From NCBI GenBank assembly GCA_030789695.1, contig CM061142.1, positions 605,315,659 to 605,379,658 on the forward strand: a DNA stretch of 64,000 bases, in the 5' to 3' direction. Shown in pieces: positions 57,746 through 64,000 of the stretch. The notes under the pieces are model-generated. The model was not told the DNA's origin, ran no database searches, and saw nothing but the letters and a program-made list of their open reading frames with translations. Origin of the DNA: Scilla litardierei (lineage: Eukaryota; Streptophyta; Magnoliopsida; Asparagales; Asparagaceae). Positions within the stretch are counted from its first letter, which is position 1. Each line of letters starts with the position of its first letter. The position numbers and the translations under genes were made by a program.

Positions 57746-57837
57746 ACACATTTAGCTTTTCATTAAATATTGCTTCCGCATGAAAATGTTTTTCTGGTTG
57801 ATTATTAATTCATGCATGTTTGTGCTCTGCTAGATAA

Positions 57838-58800
57838 ATGGCTAAAATTGTAAGCATTGACTTTGAAGTGCTGGATGCATCAGGCAGAAACTATCTAAGC
57901 TGGCAGCTAGATGTTAAGTTTCACCTGCGGGCCAAGTCCCTCATCACTGCTGTGACTGAAAAAGAAAATGTTAGCGATATAGAGAAGGCGCAAACCATCA
58001 TCTATATTCGCCGCCATGTGGACAAGACCTTAAAGGCTGAGTACCTTACGGTCGAAGATCCACTTGAGCTATGGACCGCCCTTGAGGACAGGTATAAACA
58101 TCAGAGAGATGTTATACTCCCAAGGGCGAGATATGAGTGGGAGAACCTGAGACTACAGGACTTTAAGTCCATTGCTGAGTACAACTCAGCACTTTTTAGC
58201 ATCACCTCACGCCTGAAGTTGTGTGGTGAAAAAGTCTCAGAAGATCGCATGCTGGAAAAGACGTATACGTCTTTCCATGAAAAGGATGCGATACTTATGC
58301 AGCAATACCGTGAATGTAAGTTCACCAAGTATTCAGATCTGCTGTCATGTCTTCTCATGGTCGAGCAAAACAGAGAGCTTCTTCTCGCCACTCACAATAT
58401 GCGCCCTCCCGGCACTGTCCCCCTACCAGAAGCTCACCATACCTCTTCATTCAAAAAGAAGAGGGACAATAAAAGAAAAGAAAGACCACAGAAAGGGGGG
58501 CAACAGAAAAGAGCCAAGGGCCCACCACAGCAGCGCAAGAATGAAGGGAAGCGCAAGTTCACCTGGCGCAGGAATGATAACAAGAAAAACAATGCACCCC
58601 CACCCAAGAGGGACTGGGAAGACCAGTGCCACAGCTGTGGCATGACAGGCCACTGGTCTAGAGTGTGCAGGACCCCAGTGCATCTCCAGGAGCTTTATAA
58701 ACAAAGCAAGAAAAAGAATGCTGAATCAAACCTGGTGGCTGTGAATAATGCAGTCAAATTTACAGCAAAAGACTTCGAGTCAGATAATCTGCTTGATTAG
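57838..58800 (+). CDS. Cop-B gag (Ty1/copia Gag with zinc knuckle), intact, 320 residues
   Basis: Capsid/nucleocapsid protein forming the virus-like particle that packages the element RNA. ATG 57838 (MAKIVSIDFEVLDASGRNYL) is at the same place as in Cop-A. The copia Gag core covers about residues 10-190 (YLSWQLDVKFHLRAKSL, ELWTALEDRY, FKSIAEYNSALFSITSRL). It is followed by a Lys/Arg-rich basic region (about 205-245) and a CCHC zinc knuckle beginning at Cys264 (CHSCGMTGHWSRVC). The frame ends after DNLLD with TAG. Unlike most copia elements, gag is not fused to pol: 126 bp separates them, although both lie in the same frame. Confidence 0.93.
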   Translation: MAKIVSIDFEVLDASGRNYLSWQLDVKFHLRAKSLITAVTEKENVSDIEKAQTIIYIRRHVDKTLKAEYLTVEDPLELWTALEDRYKHQRDVILPRARYEWENLRLQDFKSIAEYNSALFSITSRLKLCGEKVSEDRMLEKTYTSFHEKDAILMQQYRECKFTKYSDLLSCLLMVEQNRELLLATHNMRPPGTVPLPEAHHTSSFKKKRDNKRKERPQKGGQQKRAKGPPQQRKNEGKRKFTWRRNDNKKNNAPPPKRDWEDQCHSCGMTGHWSRVCRTPVHLQELYKQSKKKNAESNLVAVNNAVKFTAKDFESDNLLD

Positions 58801-58926
58801 CCTGTTATCATTTATCTTAGCATTTCTATTGTATGAACATTTTTATTTCATGAGAGCTTTTATGTATCTTCAATTCTGCTGAATAAAATTTAGCTTTTCT
58901 GAATGCAAATGTTTACTCATTTTTAG
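58801..58926 (+). other. Gag-pol spacer of Cop-B
   Basis: AT-rich and T-rich, ending TTTACTCATTTTTAG directly before the pol ATG, which looks like a 3' splice site. Cop-A has a spacer of the same size (30030-30158) with shared blocks such as CTGAA(T)TGCAAATGTTT, but its last bases read CTTTATAT, without AG. Confidence 0.6.
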
Positions 58927-61900
58927 ATGGAATGCTCTCATGACTGCTTAGTAGACAACGCGTCAACACATACGATCCTTCAACACAAATGCTATTTTCA
59001 TAGCATTATCCCGTATAAGAGCCCTGTAAACACAATTTCAGGGCCATCGGACATAATTGAAGGTTCTGGGAATGCAACCTTGTTGCTCCCCAATGGAACA
59101 GAAATAAAAATAAAAGATGCACTTTACTCTCCGAATTCCAAGAGAAACTTACTAAGTTTCAAAGATATCCGTTTTAACGGATTCCACTTGGAAACAGCAA
59201 ATGTCAAAGAAAACGAATTACTGTATGTAACGTCTCAAGAAAATGGAGTTAAAACCATTCTTGAACGTTTTGAGAGCCTCTCATCAGGCCTCTACCATAC
59301 AAAAATTCAGAGAGAGGAAGCAAACCTGACGGAGCACCTGAAGTGCCCGACATCGGCCAAATTCTTACTTTGGCACGATAGACTTGGCCACCCCGGATCT
59401 GTGATGATGCACCGCATCCTAGCACAATCCCATGGGCATAACCTGAAGAAACAGAAGATTCTTCAGAAGGGAGAATTCCCTTGTGTACCCTGCTTTAAGG
59501 GTAAATTAATAACAAGGCCATCACCACTTAAAGTGGATATTGAGTCTTCTAGCTTCCTTGAAAGAATACACGGAGACTTATGTGGACCTATCCACCCCCC
59601 TAGCGGGCCTTTTCGGTACTTTATGGTACTGATTGATGCATCTTCGAAATACTCGTATGTGTGTCTACTTTCAACCCGCAACTTAGCTTTTCCAAAGCTT
59701 TTGGCACAAATAATAAAGTTGCGGGCGCATTTCCCAGACAACCAAATAAAGAAAATACGTCTGGATAATGCGGGGGAATTTACCTCTCAGTCATTCCAAG
59801 AATATTGCCAGGCAACGGGAATAGAAATTGAACATCCGATGCCACATGTTCACACCCAAAATGGGTTAGCTGAGTCGCTAATTAAAAGACTCCAATAGAT
59901 CGCACGACCATTGCTGATGAAATCTTAGTTGCCGGTGGATGCATGGGGACATGCAATTTTGCATGCTGCATCACTAATAAAAATTAGACCCTCAGGAGGT
60001 CAGAGTCTATCTCCAATGCAACTCGCATATGGAACGCCGCCGAACATCTCTCACTTGAGAATCTTCGGATGCGCAGTTTATATCCCCATTGCACCACCAC
60101 AGAGGACCAAGATGGGCCCTCAACGTCGCCTAGGTATCTACGTAGGGTTTGACTCACCCTCCATTATAAGATACCTAGAACCCCAAACGGGGGACGCCTT
60201 CAAGGCACGCCTTGAAGACTGCAATTTTGATGAGACGTATTTCCCCAAAATGGGCCTAGACATCGAAAAGTCTAGTGCAAAGCAAATGTTGACGTGGGAT
60301 ACAAAAAGCTTGACCCACTACGATCCGGTAACAAGACAATGTGATGATGAGATCCGGAAGATCTTACACATCCAGGACACAGTCCATATATTACCGGACT
60401 CGTTCACTGACAACCAGAAGATTGTCAGATCACACATCCCTGCTGCGAATACTCCAGCTAGGATTGACATCCCGAAGGATGGATGCAATCCACCTGCAGC
60501 AGAAGTGGCTGCACCTCAACAGAAAAGAGGCAGACCACCAGGCTCCAAGGATAAAAATCCAAGAAAAAGAAAAATATCCGGAGACCTTGGGACGATACCC
60601 CCACAGAGAAACGAGCTCGTGTCTATACCCTCCCCCCTCCCGGAATCCACTGCAGAGGAACTGACGGGAGAAACAGAAATCTCACTAAATTATGTACGTA
60701 CAGGGGAGGTATTGGACAGAAAGAGTACAGTCGTCGACGATGACTTCGCGTTTCACATTGCCATTCACGTCGTCGGAAGCGATGATGATTATGAACCACA
60801 CTCCGTTGCTGAATGCAAACGTAGAGATGATTGGCCAAAGTGGAATCAGGCAATAGAAGCCGAGCTGGACTCGCTTCAGAAACGAAAAGTCTTTGGGCAA
60901 ATAGTCCAGACACCTACCGGTGTCAAACCTGTGGGATACAAATGGGTATTCGTCAGAAAAAGAAACGAAAATAATGAGATCGCACGCTACAAAGCTAGAC
61001 TTGTAGCACAGGGATTCTCCCAAAGACCGGGTATAGACTATGACGAAACATACTCCCCGGTCATGGATGCGATCACGTTCAGATTCCTGATAAGCTTAAC
61101 AGCAAAGGAAGGCCTAGATATGCAGCTAATGGATGTTGTGACTGCGTATCTATACGGCAATCTCGACAAGGAGATCTACATGAAACTTCCTGATGGCTTT
61201 TCAATGCCTGCTGAACTGAAAGATAGACCTCGGGACGTCTATTCTGTTAAGCTACAAAGATCATTGTATGGTCTCAAACAATCAGGAAGAATGTGGTATA
61301 ATAGACTCAGTGAGTTCCTTGTTCAACAAGGATTCACGAACAATGAAGTCTGCCCTTGTATTTTCATAAGAACAAAGGGAAAAGGATTCGTGATAATAGC
61401 TGTCTACGTAGACGATCTGAATCTCATAGGATCTCCCGAAGAGATCACTGAGATATCTGTAAGCCTAACAAAAGAATTCGAAATGAAAGACCTAGGCAAA
61501 ACCAAATTCTGCCTTGGCTTACAGATTGAACATCAGAAAGACGGAATCCTATTACACCAAACCACATATACGAAGAAAATGTTGCAAAGATTCCATATGG
61601 ACCATTGCCATCCATTAAGTACACCTATGGTAGTACGATCACTGGATGCACATAAAGACCCCTTCCGGCTGCTGGAAGAGGGGGAGGATATACTTGGTCC
61701 GGAAGTTCCCTATCTGAGTGCCATCGGAGCACTACTATATCTGGCAAACTGCACGCGTCCCGATATAGCGTTCGCAGTAAATTTGCTTGCCAGATACAGT
61801 GCAGCGCCTACGCAGCGCCACTGGACCGGGGTAAAGCACCTTCTGCGCTACCTCCAAGGGTCTACAGATTTGAGACTCTTCTACAAAAATGGAACATCCT

Positions 61901-62409
61901 CTACACTTGCAGGTTATGCTGATGCAGTGTTCTTGTCTGATCCCCACAAAGAAAAATCACAGACTGGGTACGTGTTTACCTACGGAGGGACAACCATTTC
62001 CTGGAGATCCATCAAGCAAACCTTGACGGCAACCTCATCCAATCACTCGGAGATCATTGCCATCCATGAAGCAAGCAGAGAATGCGTATGGCTACGCTCA
62101 GCCATCCACCACATCTTGTCTACGACCGGACTGAAGACTGGCGACCTCGAGCCCACTACCATATTCGAAGACAATGATGCTTGCATAGCTCAGCTACGAG
62201 GTGGCTTCATCAAAGGCGACAGAACGAAACACATTTCACCAAAGTTTTTCTGGACGCACGAGCTACAGAGAGATGGCAAGATCGACATCAGACAAGTGCA
62301 GTCATGTGACAATTTGGCAGATTTGTTCACTAAAGCCCTTCCTACTGCCACCTTTAGAAAACTTGTACATAGGATTGGAATGAGACGCCTAAGAGATCTG
62401 AAAGCTTGA
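58927..62409 (+). pseudogene. Cop-B pol (protease, integrase, reverse transcriptase, RNase H), two stops in integrase
   Basis: A single frame of 1161 codons broken by TAG at 59896-59898 and 59926-59928. Protease: CLVDNASTHTILQ, with DNA in place of the usual Asp-Ser/Thr-Gly/Ala. Integrase zinc finger: LWHDRLGHPGSVMMHRIL with CVPCFKGK. Core: GDLCGP, RLDNAGEF and GLAESLIKRL supply the D, D and E. Reverse transcriptase: WVFVRKRNENNEIARYKARL, with YVDD at 61405-61416. RNase H: AGYADA, GYVFTYGG, TATSSNHSEIIAI and FEDNDACIAQ. It ends KALPTATFRKL to RRLRDLKA. In Cop-A both stop positions are sense codons (Trp and Lys). Downstream of the stops everything looks intact. Confidence 0.9.
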
Positions 62410-62624
62410 GAGCTTGTACAGATCAGGGGGAGTTTGACAGAGATTGTACTCTTTTTCCTTAACTATGGTTTTTCCCACTGGGTTTTCCATAGCCAAATGT
62501 TTTAACGAGGCAAATCTCACCAACTCAGGATCCTGAAGTATCCACCCCATGTGAGACTCATACAGGCTCAGAATCCTGACGTATTCATGAGCGGGGTCCA
62601 CAACCATGGCTGGATAAGGGGGAG
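62410..62624 (+). other. Cop-B 3' untranslated region and polypurine tract
   Basis: Runs from the pol stop to GGATAAGGGGGAG at 62612-62624, the polypurine tract. A related GATCAGGGGGAG lies at 62421-62432, close to the pol stop, and may be a second such tract. Confidence 0.75.
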
Positions 62625-62760
62625 TGTTGTGAATGGATATTGACTGGGTTGGTGAGTTATTGGGCCAACCCAAGTGGTTGGGCCCATACCCACTTGTATT
62701 CTCCCCTTTGGCTATAAATATAGACTTGAGGGCTCTCCCCTCATGAGTTGATTCATAACA
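62625..62760 (+). repeat. Cop-B right LTR
   Basis: Same sequence as 55738-55873 base for base in my reading; TATAAATA at 62713-62720; followed by CATAT. Confidence 0.93.
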
Positions 62761-63019
62761 CATATTCATTTTTATTTCATTTTACATTTTATACCTATAT
62801 TGGTCGGGGGGTTACCATTACCCTATACTCACCATATAACCCCACACTCCAACTTTCCCACTTTCTCATTCCAACTCCTCACAAGCCAAAAGAACACAAA
62901 ACTAGAAAGTGGACCCCACTCTCTATTCCCAACCCTTCATTCCATACTCTATTCCACCCAAAAGAACGCATAACTACATTTTCTCTCTCTTAGGAATACA
63001 TCAATTCCCCCTATTCCAA

Positions 63020-63048
63020 ATTTTCTATTCCAAAAAAAGAACATGCCC
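63020..63048. repeat. Harbinger right terminal inverted repeat
   Basis: Ends AAAAAAAGAACATGCCC, the inverted match of 39749 onwards, followed by TTA (63049-63051). Confidence 0.8.
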
Positions 63049-63189
63049 TTAGTGAACTCCATCCTACATATCTAACAAGCATAGCCAGTGCCAATCCTGA
63101 TTCCCTGTAGCACCGTATGCAGTGGGAGCGTGGGCATCAAGATTCGATTTCGACTCCAGTCTCCAGACGCGTGGTGAAAATGCTGAAAC

Positions 63190-63400
63190 CAGAGATGGAT
63201 ACGTGGCCCGTTATCTATTTGCAAGCACTGACGTGTCAACCAGAAACGAAACCGCTTTCGTCCACATAGTTAGCGTTGCATCTACGGACACCTGTCATCC
63301 TCCTGGCATGCCGCGTAAATCACCTTCGCCACGTGGCAGCAAACCGCCCTCTGCGTTGCCTATATAATGATACCGAAATTGTCCGTTCTCATCGACGAAC
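63190..63400 (+). promoter_or_regulatory. LEA gene promoter with ABRE/G-box motifs and TATA box
   Basis: ACGTGGC at 63201-63207, ACGTGTC at 63231-63237 and CCACGTGGC at 63329-63337 are ABRE/G-box cores bound by ABA-responsive bZIP factors. TATATAA at 63361-63367 is correctly placed for a start near 63390-63400. This fits the ABA and desiccation response known for LEA genes. The Harbinger end lies about 310 bp upstream of the TATA box. Confidence 0.72.
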
Positions 63401-63425
63401 ATGTTCATAGATTTCGACTAGTCGC

Positions 63426-63427
<2 letters not shown>

Positions 63428-63461
<34 letters not shown>
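63428..63461. repeat. (GA)n microsatellite in the LEA 5' UTR
   Basis: About 17 uninterrupted GA units, 31 bp upstream of the ATG. GA repeats in 5' UTRs are common in plants and length-variable. Confidence 0.9.
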
Positions 63462-63465
<4 letters not shown>

Positions 63466-63492
63466 ACTGATTGAGTGATTGAGTGATCGGAG

Positions 63493-64000
63493 ATGCAAGC
63501 AGCAAAGAACGCCGTGGCATCCGCCCAAGAGACGGCGGCCAACGTCGGAGCCTCCGCCAAGGCCGGCATGGACAAGACCAAGGCCGTTCTTCAAGAAAAG
63601 GTCGTTTTTAAAACAAAATTCATGTGCCAATCTTAACGTTTTTTAAAATCAAGTTTGTTGATGTATTTATTACAGGCCGAGAAGATGGCTGCCCAACACC
63701 CAGCGGAGAAAGAAATTGCGGAGGAGGAGAAAGAGAGGAAGATCCGAGAAGCCGAGATCAACAAGAGGGAGGCCATGGACAACAACGTCGCCGCAAAAGA
63801 ACAGGTCCGTGCGGGCCGCGCCAGCGGTCAGGCGGGCCTGACCGCCGACCGCCCGACCCGTACCGCGGCCTCGCCGGTCCCTGGCCAGGGTCATGTGACC
63901 GAGGGCCTCGTGGAGTCGCACCCGATTGGCTTGGCGACCGGCACGGGCCGGCCGGCCGCTGCACGGAATCCGTATGTGGAGGGTACGGAGCCGGCTGCCG
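63493..64000 (+). CDS. LEA_1-family late embryogenesis abundant protein, start of gene (runs off the window)
   Basis: A desiccation-protective hydrophilic protein made in seeds and under ABA. Exon 1 (63493-63600, 36 codons) reads MQAAKNAVASAQETAANVGA and ends KTKAVLQEK. An intron with GT at 63601 and AG at 63674-63675 follows, joining in phase 0 to exon 2 (63676 to window end), which opens AEKMAAQHPAEKEIAEEEK. The Ala/Lys/Glu-rich amphipathic N-terminus with SAKAGMDKTKA is the LEA_1 (group 4, PF03760) signature. The C-terminal part turns Gly/Thr/Pro-rich (GQGHVTEGLVESHPIG, GTGRPAA), as in that family. No break is seen; the end of the gene is outside. It is the only ordinary host gene in the window. 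Confidence 0.88.

Larger units (their letters stand above)
55888..57837 (+). other. Cop-B 5' leader with structured segments
   Basis: An untranslated leader of nearly 2 kb. In order: an AT-rich start (55888-56220), a G/C palindrome array (56240-56700), six short hairpins (56735-56918), an AT-rich part, a 92-nt stem-closed element (57290-57381) and a long-range inverted repeat (57490-57745) before the gag ATG. Open frames in the G/C part are low-complexity Pro/Gly/Arg strings and are not genes. All of these segments have counterparts in Cop-A. Confidence 0.7.
55738..62760 (+). mobile_element. Cop-B: young full-length Ty1/copia retrotransposon, 7.0 kb
   Basis: Two LTRs of 136 bp (55738-55873 and 62625-62760) are identical as far as I can read and are flanked by CATAT (55733-55737 and 62761-62765). 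A primer site follows the first LTR and a purine run (GGATAAGGGGGAG) precedes the second. Domain order is gag, protease, integrase, reverse transcriptase, RNase H, hence copia. The leader is unusually long (about 1.96 kb) for such short LTRs. It is the same family as Cop-A. Confidence 0.95.
39749..63048 (+). mobile_element. PIF/Harbinger DNA transposon, about 9 kb plus two nested LTR elements
   Basis: The left end reads GGGCCTGTTCTTTTCGCGAG and the right end, inverted, GGGCATGTTCTTTTTTTGGA: a terminal inverted repeat matching at 13 of the first 14 positions, with GAATAG motifs further in. TTA flanks both sides (39746-39748 and 63049-63051), the trinucleotide typical of PIF/Harbinger. Inside, all on the plus strand, are a HARB1-like DDE transposase, a Myb/SANT-like gene (the usual partner protein of this superfamily) and a third gene with a GRF-like motif. 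Tat-D and Cop-B were inserted later; each has its own 5-bp duplication. Confidence 0.85.

Noticed and set aside
1..64000. tRNA, rRNA, organelle or viral-vector segments
   Set aside because: I looked for conserved tRNA arms, rRNA blocks and plastid or mitochondrial genes on both strands and recognised none; tRNA-like matches are only retrotransposon primer sites.

Overview
This is a stretch of nuclear DNA from a flowering plant. It is almost entirely transposable elements nested inside one another, with one ordinary host gene entering at the right edge: an LEA_1-type late-embryogenesis-abundant gene with a two-exon start and an ABRE-rich promoter. The plant-type gene structures, tRNA-primed LTR retrotransposons of Ty1/copia and Ty3/gypsy type, a PIF/Harbinger DNA transposon and GT-AG introns all point to an angiosperm. 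I cannot name the species.

Layout. (1) 1-5361: right part of a minus-strand gypsy-like, apparently non-coding LTR element (here E1; right LTR 4214-5361). It is inserted in the gag of a minus-strand copia-type element (TRG-1, 5362-9486), of which gag and one LTR remain in view. (2) 9487-12195: LTR-like block ending in an inverted TGTCACGCCCC terminus; its left edge is not resolved. (3) 12710-39549: an old minus-strand copia element (Cop-A; 5-bp duplication AATAC, LTRs about 153 bp and visibly diverged). Three later insertions split it: a 3.1-kb gypsy-like solo LTR in the reverse-transcriptase YVDD codons (14081-17201), a complete gag-only element with 2107-bp LTRs (TRG-2, 19202-29576, duplication TATCA), and another gag-only element (TRG-3, 32776-39043, duplication GGTGG). 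(4) 39749-63048: a PIF/Harbinger DNA transposon flanked by TTA, about 9 kb without its passengers. It carries a DDE transposase, a Myb/SANT-like accessory gene and a third gene for a GRF-zinc-finger-like protein with a C-terminal hydrophobic segment. Two LTR elements are nested in it: Tat-lineage-like Tat-D (41530-48815, duplication CACTG), which interrupts the transposase near its start, and the young copia element Cop-B (55738-62760, duplication CATAT, two identical 136-bp LTRs). (5) 63049-64000: host DNA with the LEA promoter and gene start.

How the parts relate. Cop-A and Cop-B belong to one family and allow an old-versus-young comparison. Their long 5' leaders share an array of G/C palindromes, an array of short hairpins built on GGGC-CTGAA-GCCC, and a 92-nt segment of the same length in both copies, closed by a perfect 11-bp stem and differing at only about five positions. 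These are the best candidates here for undescribed functional RNA. Three elements (TRG-1, -2, -3) show gag but no pol and use an initiator-tRNA-Met-type primer site, so they probably depend on enzymes made elsewhere. TRG-1 and TRG-2 encode an unusual Gag with a coiled coil and a very His-rich tail, and carry palindromic minisatellites inside their LTRs. Tat-D has gag, no pol, and a three-exon antisense gene whose exons join in frame. All junctions, duplications and splice sites were read by eye from the sequence; family names rest on recognised motifs, not on searches.
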